NCBI GenBank assembly: GCA_934569215.1
Contig: CAKTKF010000123.1
Span: 1 to 5,048 of the forward strand
DNA from: an uncultured Oscillospiraceae bacterium
Lineage (GTDB): Bacteria; Bacillota; Clostridia; Oscillospirales; Oscillospiraceae
Direction: 5' to 3'
DNA length: 5,048 nt
Position 1 is the stretch's first letter; every line of letters begins with the position of its first letter. Made by a program: the position numbers and the translations under genes. Below the pieces are notes generated by a model. The model saw only the letters and a list, made by a program, of their open reading frames with translations, ran no database searches and was not told the DNA's origin. Below are positions 1 through 5,048 of this stretch, piece by piece.

Positions 1-135
1 CTCGATGCCGTACAGATCGGCGGTCAGCAGAACGTCCTGGATAATATCCGCCTCGGCTTCGGTGAAGCCGAACTTCTGGAATGCCTCCATGCACAGACGA
101 TGCAGGGTGTCGTACGACCAGTGTTGATATGCCAT
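1..135 (-). CDS. Ldh2-family NAD(P)-dependent oxidoreductase, N-terminal fragment
   Basis: Only the first 45 codons lie in the window; the gene runs off the low-coordinate edge. The visible peptide starts MAYQHWSYDTL and ends VLLTADLYGIE. This fits the N-terminus of the Ldh2 family (malate/L-lactate dehydrogenase, ureidoglycolate dehydrogenase, 2,3-diketo-L-gulonate reductase YiaK), in which a first helix pair ends in an 'aDlrGidSHG' motif; the window stops just before the expected SHG. Family members reduce 2-keto acids or oxidise 2-hydroxy acids with NAD(P)H in the cytoplasm and do not use the classical Rossmann fold. The ATG at 135-133 is preceded by GAGG at 146-143 with a 7-nt spacer. It follows the FAD oxidoreductase gene by 129 bp on the same strand, so it could be the last operon gene or start its own unit. 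Substrate cannot be called from 45 residues. The family call is fairly sure, the exact function is not. Confidence 0.75.
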   Translation of the reverse strand, partial: MAYQHWSYDTLHRLCMEAFQKFGFTEAEADIIQDVLLTADLYGIE

Positions 136-264
136 AAGAGTACCTCATTTCTTAAATTTTTTCAAATTGCTGTTTTCCGGTGCAGGGTGCCACGCGCCCC
201 GTGTCATTACCCCATAAGGATACATTATTTTCGGATTTTTTTCAATTGTAATTTTTCGATTCAC
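136..264 (-). promoter_or_regulatory. AT-rich intergenic region with a possible promoter for the Ldh2-family gene
   Basis: This 129-bp gap is the only clearly AT-rich stretch in an otherwise GC-rich window. On the minus strand TTGAAA (245-240) matches five of six bases of the -35 consensus. It is followed after exactly 17 bp by TATCCT (222-217), which matches four of six bases of the -10 consensus. This would place the transcript start near 210 and leave a leader of about 75 nt before the ATG at 135. No GC-rich hairpin followed by a T-run is visible after the FAD oxidoreductase stop, so read-through from upstream is also possible. A short GC-rich block (about 178-201) contains only a weak 6-bp imperfect hairpin. 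The promoter call is sequence-match only and could be chance in AT-rich DNA. Confidence 0.4.
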
Positions 265-1467
265 TTATAATTTTCCCATGCCCAATTCCCGCTCGTGGAG
301 GACTACGCCGCCATTCTTCAACGTCTGCTGTAGCCGGCCAATATCCATTTCGGAAAAATCCTCCGTCAGGGCAGCCGCAGTTCCGGCGGCCTGACCGGTG
401 ACGGCGCAGCAGGGAATCACCCGCATGATGTCCCACATGGCGTCCGTCACGGAGGTACACCGTCCCGCCATGATCAGATTCTTCACCTTGGCGGAATACA
501 GCGTGGAAAACGGCACCTCGTAGATCGGCCCCCGCTTTCTCCAGTCGGAGACCATGCCCACGGAATCGGCAAAATACCTGTGCATTTCCCCGTCGTCCAG
601 GGTGTACTCCCCCTGAATCCGCCGGGTCATGCGCAGCTGGGGCATCGTGGCAATGGCGGTGGGAACCCAGGAAGGGTCGCTGCGGCGCTTTTTCCGGATG
701 TCATTCAGGGTGGAGGCGTGGGAATACTGCATCATTTCCGATACCTCCCCGCAGTCCAGACCGCCGAACCGGCGGTCAAGCAGAGGACGCGCCGTCCGCC
801 CGGCGTCTTCCTCCGCCGGAACGTCGGAAAAGCCCAGCATGTTGAGCCGGTAGCCCTCGCTGCCCAGGGAGTAGTACCAGGCTGCCAGAATGTTGCCCTG
901 CTGATGGGTTTCCGTCGGCGCGCCGGCAAGATGGGCAATGCAGGCATCTCCCGTGGCGTCCACCACGGTGCGGGTGCGGATCTTCTGCCTGCCGGAGATG
1001 CTTTCCACGATGACCGAATGAATGCGGTTTTCCCCCGTCTCCATGTCTACGGCGTAGCAGCCGTAGAGAATCTTCACCCCCGCCTTAATCAGCTCCTGCT
1101 CGGCCAGAATGGCAAAGAGCCAGGGGTTATAGCGCACACGGAAGCGGTGATCCTTCTCCGTCCGTCCTGCCGGGTCTGTCCTATCCAGCCAATTGGCAGG
1201 GTATTCATCCTCCGCACCCATGGAAATGGACAGGCGAAGCAGCTCCTCCGCCAGTCCGAAGGAAACCTGATGACCGACGCCGTCGCACAGCGGAAGGTAA
1301 TAGGTAATCAGTCCCGCCGTTCCCAGGCCGCCTAAAACGTACTGCTTTTCCAGCAGAATCACCCGTTTTCCCAGCCTTGCCGCCGCCAGCACGGCGGAAA
1401 TTCCGCCGAACCCGCCGCCGCAGACCAACACGTCGCAGCTGTCCAGAACCGGTATTTCCTTTGTCAT
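265..1467 (-). CDS. FAD-dependent oxidoreductase (FAD_oxidored / PF12831-like family)
   Basis: A 400-residue cytoplasmic flavoprotein with no signal peptide or membrane segment. Residues 12-40 form a Rossmann FAD-binding unit: strand DVLVC, glycine motif GGGFGG at 17-22, then VILLE ending in E40, the acidic residue expected to hold the ribose. VDATGDA at 169-175 is the second flavin motif of this family, MPQLRMTRRIQGEY around 275-288 resembles its conserved arginine-rich strand, and IMAGRC (332-337) plus GQAAGTAAAL (358-367) form the C-terminal FAD-closing part. It is a complete short member of the family. The frame is open further upstream to a Met at 1503, but the ATG at 1467 is preferred: it has a GGGGGTGA ribosome binding site with a 7-nt spacer and lies 4 bp after the kinase stop, whereas the upstream start would overlap the kinase. 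The position in an operon with etfBA suggests it exchanges electrons with that flavoprotein, but this is inference. Substrate unknown; generic annotation is safe. Confidence 0.88.
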   Translation of the reverse strand: MTKEIPVLDSCDVLVCGGGFGGISAVLAAARLGKRVILLEKQYVLGGLGTAGLITYYLPLCDGVGHQVSFGLAEELLRLSISMGAEDEYPANWLDRTDPAGRTEKDHRFRVRYNPWLFAILAEQELIKAGVKILYGCYAVDMETGENRIHSVIVESISGRQKIRTRTVVDATGDACIAHLAGAPTETHQQGNILAAWYYSLGSEGYRLNMLGFSDVPAEEDAGRTARPLLDRRFGGLDCGEVSEMMQYSHASTLNDIRKKRRSDPSWVPTAIATMPQLRMTRRIQGEYTLDDGEMHRYFADSVGMVSDWRKRGPIYEVPFSTLYSAKVKNLIMAGRCTSVTDAMWDIMRVIPCCAVTGQAAGTAAALTEDFSEMDIGRLQQTLKNGGVVLHERELGMGKL

Positions 1468-1471
1468 GGAC

Positions 1472-2941
1472 TCACCCCCGGTAAATGGGCGCCAGCGCAT
1501 CATGCACCGCCTTGTATTTCAGAAACAGCTTTTCGTAAAGTTCATGGGTCTCCGGGTCGGGCTTGGAAACGGAGTCGATTTCCACGCAGGTTTCCGCCGC
1601 GTGGGCAAAGCTGTCAAACCAGCCAATCCCCACGGCGGTCAGCATAGCCGTGCCAAAGGAGGAATCGTCCACCCTGACTTTTTGCAGCTCCAGACCCAGC
1701 ACATCCGCCACGATCTGACGCCAGAGCATCCCCTTCGCGCCGCCGCCGATGATGCGCACCCGCTTCATTTCCACGCCCAAGTCGTTCAGGGTGTTCAGGC
1801 AGTCCTTCAGGCTCATGGCAACGCCTTCCAGGGTTGCCCGGGTGAAATGGGCGGTGGTGTGGCTGGAGCTGATGCCGGTGTAGCTGCCCTTTAAGTCCGG
1901 GTCATTGTAGGGCGTCAGTTCGCCGTTCAAGTAGGGGTGGAACATCAATCCGTCGCTGCCCGGGGCGATCTTCTCCGCCGGAACGTTCAGTTCACTGAAG
2001 GGCTCCCGGCCGATGGTGTCCCGATACCAGCGGTAGCTGGCGGCGCAGCTGGCCGTCGCCGTGCCGGGATACCACAGCCCCGGCACCACATGGCGGTAAT
2101 TGAAGATGAATTTGGAATCCAGCGCACGGTCGGTCACGATGCAGATACGCCCGGCGGTGGCCAGCTTCACCGTGGCGTGACCCGGCTCCACATTGCCTGC
2201 CGCGAAAAGCTCCATCACGGTATCCGTGGTGCCTACCAGCACCACTGTCCCCTCCGCAAGGCCGAATTCCGCCGCCCGCTCTCCGGTCATGGTTCCCGCC
2301 ACATCCGTGGGCTTGCACAGCCGGGGCAGCCACTGCTTCCGGATGCCGCCCACGGCGCACAGTTCCTCCGACCAGCGTTCCCGCTTAGTGTCGTAGAACA
2401 TGGAGCCTTCCGCGTCGATGGTATCCGTCTCCATGGTGCCGGTCATGCGGTAGCGCAGATAGTCCTTGGCGAAAAGAATGTAGCGGATCTGCCCCCAGAT
2501 TTCCGGCTCGTGCTTGCGAAGCCACATCAGCTGAGGCAGCGTCCAGACCGTGGTGGGGGCGTTCACCGCCTGATCCATAACGGTATCGAGACAGGTGTCC
2601 TTCAGCTCCTGCACCTCGTCCTTGCTGCGCTGATCCGTCCAGAGAATCGCCCGGCGCAGCACCTGCTTCTGTTCGCCCAGCAGCACCGCCGTGTGGGTGG
2701 CCGCGTCAAAGGACAGAGCCTTGATCCGCTCCGCCCCGACGCCCGCCGTTTTCAGAATATCTCCGAAGGCGGTCTTGAACGCCCGGCACCAGTCCTCAGG
2801 GTCCTGCTCGCACCAGCCGACGTGGGGATAATAGGTGGGATACTCACAGCCGGCGGTAGCCGCGATCTTCCCCTCCCGGCTCAGCAGCGTCAGCTTCACG
2901 CTGCCGCTGCCGATATCCACGCCCAAAACGTAATCTGTCAT
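1472..2941 (-). CDS. FGGY-family carbohydrate kinase (xylulokinase-like)
   Basis: A full-length 489-residue kinase of the hexokinase/actin fold that would transfer phosphate from ATP to a sugar or ketose in the cytoplasm. The N-terminal phosphate-1 loop is VDIGSGSVK (8-16), and GWCEQDPEDW (42-51) is a typical xylulokinase motif. The stretch around 77-105 (SFDAATHTAVLL, then RRAILWTDQRS) corresponds to the xylulokinase 'SGQMHG...AILWNDGR' region and keeps the histidine (H83), although Gln-Met is replaced by Ala-Thr. FGGY signature 1 lies around 134-149 (LPQLMWLRKHEPEIW), D240 in GTTDT is the expected catalytic base, KLATAG (259-264) is the phosphate-2 loop, and GGGAKGMLWRQIVADVLG (399-416) is FGGY signature 2. 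The ATG at 2941 has a modest AGGATGG site with a 7-nt spacer. It is 69 bp downstream of the isomerase gene and 4 bp upstream of the FAD oxidoreductase gene. The family is certain. Xylulose as substrate is doubtful given the changed sugar-binding loop and the uronate isomerase next door; a ketouronate or other ketose is as likely. Confidence 0.92.
   Translation of the reverse strand: MTDYVLGVDIGSGSVKLTLLSREGKIAATAGCEYPTYYPHVGWCEQDPEDWCRAFKTAFGDILKTAGVGAERIKALSFDAATHTAVLLGEQKQVLRRAILWTDQRSKDEVQELKDTCLDTVMDQAVNAPTTVWTLPQLMWLRKHEPEIWGQIRYILFAKDYLRYRMTGTMETDTIDAEGSMFYDTKRERWSEELCAVGGIRKQWLPRLCKPTDVAGTMTGERAAEFGLAEGTVVLVGTTDTVMELFAAGNVEPGHATVKLATAGRICIVTDRALDSKFIFNYRHVVPGLWYPGTATASCAASYRWYRDTIGREPFSELNVPAEKIAPGSDGLMFHPYLNGELTPYNDPDLKGSYTGISSSHTTAHFTRATLEGVAMSLKDCLNTLNDLGVEMKRVRIIGGGAKGMLWRQIVADVLGLELQKVRVDDSSFGTAMLTAVGIGWFDSFAHAAETCVEIDSVSKPDPETHELYEKLFLKYKAVHDALAPIYRG
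1475..1479 (-). promoter_or_regulatory. Ribosome binding site fixing the FAD oxidoreductase start
   Basis: GGGGG within GGGGGTGAG resembles GGAGGTGA with one mismatch and lies 7 nt before the ATG at 1467. It overlaps the kinase's last codon and TGA stop, so the two genes are probably translationally coupled. It argues for the 400-residue protein rather than the 412-residue form starting at 1503. Confidence 0.6.
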
Positions 2942-2965
2942 ATACGCACCATCCTATTGAAGATG

Positions 2966-2999
2966 CCCCGGATGAAGCTATATAGCTGTTCATCCGGGG
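2966..2999 (-). other. Perfect 11-bp stem-loop between isomerase and kinase genes
   Basis: The arms CCCCGGATGAA (2966-2976) and TTCATCCGGGG (2989-2999) are perfectly complementary and enclose a 12-nt loop that itself contains the palindrome GCTATATAGC (2977-2986). On the coding (minus) strand the hairpin begins 11 nt after the isomerase stop codon and ends 24 nt before the kinase ATG. It is followed by GCATCTTCAATAGG rather than a run of T, so it does not look like an efficient intrinsic terminator. A 3'-end protecting structure, a partial attenuator or a processing site is more likely. The structure is directly visible; the role is inference. Confidence 0.8.
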
Positions 3000-3010
3000 A
3001 TAAAAGGAAA

Positions 3011-3799
3011 TTACTTGACCCAGTCGTGCTCCGGGTCGTTGCTGCGGTTGAAGCCCTGATAGTCGCCCGCCATCAGCCACAGGAAGTAGGTCTGGTAGCC
3101 GGGAGTAGAGACGGTGGTGTGGTAGCCGTAGGGGAACTCCACCAGCTCATCGTTCTTCACCCGGTATGCCTCATCCAGAGCGCCGTCGGCAGTGTACAGG
3201 CACTGGACGGCAAAGCCCTGCTTGGGGTCAAACAGGAAGTAGTAAATCTCCTCGGCGATGCACTCGGCGGGCATATTGTCCTCGTCGTGCTTGTGAGGCG
3301 GGAAACCCGCCCAGTTGCCCTCGGTGCAGTATGCCTCGCCGATGGTCAGAACCTTGGCGTTGGAATTGCCGTCGATGATGAAGCTGGTCTCTCTCTGGAA
3401 GGGAACGCGACCCAGCAGCTTCAGCACCACATGGTCTTCCCGCAGCACCTGGGGAGCGGTCTTTTCCTTCACGGGCGTGCCGCAGACGGCGATCTTGATA
3501 TGGTCGATGGCTTCGATCTCCAGATGCTGCTCCCGGGGCATGTAGAAGCTCTCGGCCTTCCGGTTTTCAAATACGTTGGCGCGGTTGCCCACGTTCTCAT
3601 AGCGCTCGCCGTCGAAGGAAACGTTGCAGTGGCCTTCCAGCATGATGAAGGCCACTTCCCGGTCTTCGGTGTAGAAGGGCAGCTTCTCCCCGGCGTCCAG
3701 CTCGATGATGCCGAACTCCAGCTTTTTCAGGCTGCACTCGCCGATTTTGCAGATGGGCGTGTAGCCCTTGGCAGGGACATAGGTTTTCTTGTAATTCAT
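3011..3799 (-). CDS. iolB: KduI/IolB-family isomerase, 5-deoxy-glucuronate isomerase-like
   Basis: A 262-residue double-cupin protein, close to the roughly 265-275 residues usual for IolB. The first cupin half has REVAFIMLEGHCNVSFDGE (47-65). The second carries the family's metal site: FPPHKHD (166-172, H169 and H171), EEIYYFLF (183-190, glutamate ligand) and GYHT (225-228, H227). The C-terminal MAGDYQGFNRSNDPEHDW (243-260) matches the conserved IolB end. In inositol catabolism IolB converts 5-deoxy-D-glucuronate to the 2-keto acid 5-deoxy-fructuronate (2-deoxy-5-keto-D-gluconate); the related KduI acts on 5-keto-4-deoxyuronate. The ATG at 3799 overlaps the etfA stop as ATGA and has an ideal AAGGAGG site (3813-3807, 7-nt spacer) lying inside etfA. 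All 17 leucine codons are CTG, a far stronger codon bias than in etfA, consistent with high expression. No other iol gene is in the window, so the true substrate may be a different uronate-like aldehyde acid. Family sure, exact substrate less so. Confidence 0.88.
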   Translation of the reverse strand: MNYKKTYVPAKGYTPICKIGECSLKKLEFGIIELDAGEKLPFYTEDREVAFIMLEGHCNVSFDGERYENVGNRANVFENRKAESFYMPREQHLEIEAIDHIKIAVCGTPVKEKTAPQVLREDHVVLKLLGRVPFQRETSFIIDGNSNAKVLTIGEAYCTEGNWAGFPPHKHDEDNMPAECIAEEIYYFLFDPKQGFAVQCLYTADGALDEAYRVKNDELVEFPYGYHTTVSTPGYQTYFLWLMAGDYQGFNRSNDPEHDWVK

Positions 3800-4707
3800 A
3801 AATTCTCCTCCTTAAGAAGTTTATCTACAACGGCTTCCCAATCTCCGACGATGCCATAGTCGGCATAGTCGAAAATCGGTGCCTTCGGGTCTGAATTGAT
3901 GGCGACGACCTTCCCGGAGCCGGACATACCGGCTAAGTGCTGCACCGCGCCGCTGATTCCCACGGCAAGATACAGCTTCGGGCAGACCGTAATGCCCGTC
4001 ATGCCCACCTGACAGCGGTAGGGCGCAAATCCCGCTTCCACAGCTGTGCGGGACGCTCCCAGGCTGCCTCCAAGCTTTCTTGCCAGCGCTTCCAGCTTTT
4101 CAAAGCCCGCCTTGGAGCCGACGCCCATGCCCCCCGCTACGATGATCTCCGCCTGAGACAGGGGCTTTCCCTGGGCAAAGCTTCCGAAGGAACGGAGCTT
4201 CACCCGTTCGTCGGGGGTATAGGGAATGGTTTCTACGATCGGCGTTTTGACCGCCTGTTTTTCCGGCCGGAACGTTCCCGGACGGACGGTGGCCATCTGG
4301 ATTTCACTTAAGGTGCGGATGTCCGCCATCAGGGAATTCCCGAAAGCCGGACGGGTCTGAATGAGCTGCTCCCCCTCCATGCGCAGGGCAGTGCAGTCCG
4401 CCGTCAGTCCCGCGTCCAGCTGCCACGCAAGCATGGGCATAATATTCCGCATCCGCACCGTCGCCGGAGCCAGAACGATTTGACTGCCCCATTTGCGGAT
4501 CGTTTCCGCCAGGAAGGCGGCAAAAGCGCTTTCGTCCCCGATCTCCGGGGCGTTCAGTTCAAAAACGTGGCTTGCGCCGTATTCCGCAGCGGTATCGCTC
4601 TCCCCTGCCGGAACCAGCGCACGCAGTGCGCCGCCGGAAAGCCCTGCTGCCTTACTGAGCAGACCCCTATCCACGCCGAAGGGGCATAGCACCAGAATTT
4701 CCTTCAT
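3796..4707 (-). CDS. etfA: Electron transfer flavoprotein, alpha subunit
   Basis: A complete EtfA of 303 residues. The N-terminal half (1 to about 170) is the nucleotide-binding-like domain shared with EtfB, including TADCTAL (102-108). The C-terminal half is the FAD domain: IIVAGGMGVGSK (188-199), GASR (217-220, with R220 expected to stack on the flavin), QVGMTG (233-238, T237) and the EtfA signature LYLAVGISGAVQHLAGMSGS (245-264, H257), ending in APIFDYADYGIVGD (276-289). From memory, R220, T237 and H257 line up without gaps with human ETFA R249, T266 and H286, which contact the isoalloxazine. M236 replaces a usual Gln and I239 a usual Lys. The frame is open 9 codons further upstream, but the ATG at 4707 is chosen because it has a GGGAGGTG site with a 7-nt spacer, overlaps the etfB stop as ATGA and starts the typical first strand (KEILVLCPF). 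With EtfB it would form a soluble heterodimer passing electrons between dehydrogenases; bifurcating or not cannot be judged here. Confidence 0.95.
   Translation of the reverse strand: MKEILVLCPFGVDRGLLSKAAGLSGGALRALVPAGESDTAAEYGASHVFELNAPEIGDESAFAAFLAETIRKWGSQIVLAPATVRMRNIMPMLAWQLDAGLTADCTALRMEGEQLIQTRPAFGNSLMADIRTLSEIQMATVRPGTFRPEKQAVKTPIVETIPYTPDERVKLRSFGSFAQGKPLSQAEIIVAGGMGVGSKAGFEKLEALARKLGGSLGASRTAVEAGFAPYRCQVGMTGITVCPKLYLAVGISGAVQHLAGMSGSGKVVAINSDPKAPIFDYADYGIVGDWEAVVDKLLKEENL
3807..3813 (-). promoter_or_regulatory. Consensus Shine-Dalgarno site of the isomerase gene
   Basis: AAGGAGG sits 7 nt before the isomerase ATG and is embedded in the last codons of etfA, which encode KEEN. It is the strongest ribosome binding site in the window. 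Because the etfA stop and the isomerase start share ATGA, it can act both for re-initiation by ribosomes finishing etfA and for independent loading. Confidence 0.85.
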
Positions 4708-5048
4708 GGCCGCACCTCCCGCAGAAGTTCGCACAGATTCCGAACGCCCGTGTCCGGATCCGTTTCCTTTGGCCCCCGGCGCAGACCGGGGAAGCGGGAT
4801 TCCATTGCCGCGACCTTGGTCAGCGACCCCTTCAGGCCGCAGTCCTCCGGGGTCAAGCCCAGATCGGCGGCTGTCAGAATTTCCACCGGGATTTTCCTCG
4901 CCCGGCGCATTCCCAGGATTCCGGCCAGCCGCAGCGGATAGGAATAGCTGCTGAAGCTGATTACCGCAGACCCGGAAACGGTCAGATTCTGCACGCCGTC
5001 TTCCAGACGCCGGGCGACCAGCAGTTCGTCCCCCGCCGTCTCCACCTT
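4704..5048 (-). CDS. etfB: Electron transfer flavoprotein, beta subunit, C-terminal fragment
   Basis: The last 114 residues of an EtfB; the 5' part lies beyond the high-coordinate edge and the frame is open to it. Visible features are the EtfB signature region (VARRLEDGVQNL, followed by a strand ending SAVISF), the segment YPLRLAGILGMRRARKIP corresponding to the family's 'RYPSLxxIMxAKKKP' helix, and EILTAADLGL with KGSLTKVAAMES, the conserved end of the core fold. The rest is a tail of about 30 residues that would wrap onto EtfA. Two signature positions look altered: Ser where Pro is usual before AVIS, and SYSYP where NEPRYP is common, so this is a divergent Etf. The stop overlaps the etfA start as ATGA, implying translational coupling of the two subunits in equal amounts. 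The AMP and NADH-binding regions that would tell a bifurcating from a simple Etf are outside the window. Confidence 0.93.
   Translation of the reverse strand, partial: KVETAGDELLVARRLEDGVQNLTVSGSAVISFSSYSYPLRLAGILGMRRARKIPVEILTAADLGLTPEDCGLKGSLTKVAAMESRFPGLRRGPKETDPDTGVRNLCELLREVRP
4715..4719 (-). promoter_or_regulatory. Ribosome binding site fixing the etfA start
   Basis: GGAGG, within GGGAGGTG, lies 7 nt upstream of the ATG at 4707 and inside the end of etfB. It supports the internal ATG over the in-frame upstream Met at 4734, which has no comparable site. Confidence 0.75.

Noticed and set aside
178..201. A GC-rich block in the 136-264 gap as a terminator for the operon.
   Set aside because: The best stem is 6 bp with a C-A mismatch on the minus strand and no T-run follows, so it does not qualify as an intrinsic terminator.
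580..1335. A 251-codon plus-strand open frame inside the FAD oxidoreductase gene.
   Set aside because: It is antisense to conserved FAD-binding motifs, its translation resembles no family, and it is explained by codon bias on the opposite strand.
1468..1503. An N-terminal extension of the FAD oxidoreductase from a Met at 1503.
   Set aside because: The 12 extra residues (MMRWRPFTGGES) come from sequence coding for the kinase C-terminus, the family usually begins just before the Rossmann strand, and the ribosome binding site fits the ATG at 1467.
2966..2999. The intergenic hairpin as a Rho-independent terminator ending the etfBA-isomerase transcript.
   Set aside because: The stem is strong but is followed by GCATCTTCAAT on the coding strand, with no T-run, so full termination is not supported.
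1937..3859. A 640-codon open frame on the plus strand running across the kinase, the hairpin gap and the isomerase gene.
   Set aside because: It lies antisense to two genes with clear family motifs and good start sites. Its translation is low-complexity and rich in Arg, His, Gly and Ala, with no recognisable domain. GC-rich genes commonly leave one antisense frame free of stops.
4708..4734. An N-terminal extension of EtfA from a Met at 4734.
   Set aside because: The extra MRTSAGGAA overlaps etfB and precedes a well-placed GGAGG; the ATG at 4707 gives the standard EtfA start and an ATGA overlap.
1..5048. CRISPR arrays, tRNA or rRNA genes, insertion sequences, attachment sites.
   Set aside because: Reading both strands showed no spaced direct repeats, no tRNA-like cloverleaf, no transposase frame and no terminal inverted repeats; the window is almost entirely coding.

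Overview
All six genes in this 5-kb window read from the minus strand, so transcription runs from the high-coordinate end to the low. The GC-rich coding sequence, frequent GGC/CTG/GCC codons, Shine-Dalgarno sites with a uniform spacer of about 7 nt, ATGA stop/start overlaps and best family resemblances suggest an anaerobic Firmicute of the gut Clostridia type (Oscillospiraceae-like). That assignment is inference: no rRNA or marker gene is present.

Layout in transcription order. (1) The C-terminal part of an electron transfer flavoprotein beta subunit (EtfB), cut by the window edge. (2) A complete EtfA, overlapping etfB by ATGA. (3) A complete KduI/IolB-family isomerase, most like 5-deoxy-glucuronate isomerase, overlapping etfA by ATGA and carrying the best ribosome binding site here. 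(4) After a 69-bp gap holding a perfect 11-bp stem-loop, a complete FGGY-family sugar kinase (xylulokinase-like). (5) After 4 bp, a complete FAD-dependent oxidoreductase of the FAD_oxidored (PF12831-like) type. (6) After a 129-bp AT-rich gap with a possible promoter, the first 45 codons of an Ldh2-family (malate/L-lactate/2,3-diketogulonate-type) NAD(P)-dependent dehydrogenase. No stretch over 300 bp lacks a gene.

Genes 1-5 form one tight operon; gene 6 may be read through or have its own promoter. The set pairs a flavin electron carrier (EtfAB) and a flavin dehydrogenase with an isomerase and a kinase for a sugar, uronate or cyclitol-derived acid, plus a 2-hydroxyacid/2-keto-acid dehydrogenase. 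A reasonable reading is a catabolic route in which a sugar-like substrate is oxidised or reduced by the FAD enzyme with EtfAB as redox partner, isomerised by the IolB-like protein and phosphorylated by the kinase. The other inositol genes (iolC, iolD, iolE, iolG, iolJ) are absent from the window and the kinase is FGGY rather than PfkB type, so this does not look like a standard inositol operon. The substrate is unknown, and this combination is the most interesting feature of the window.
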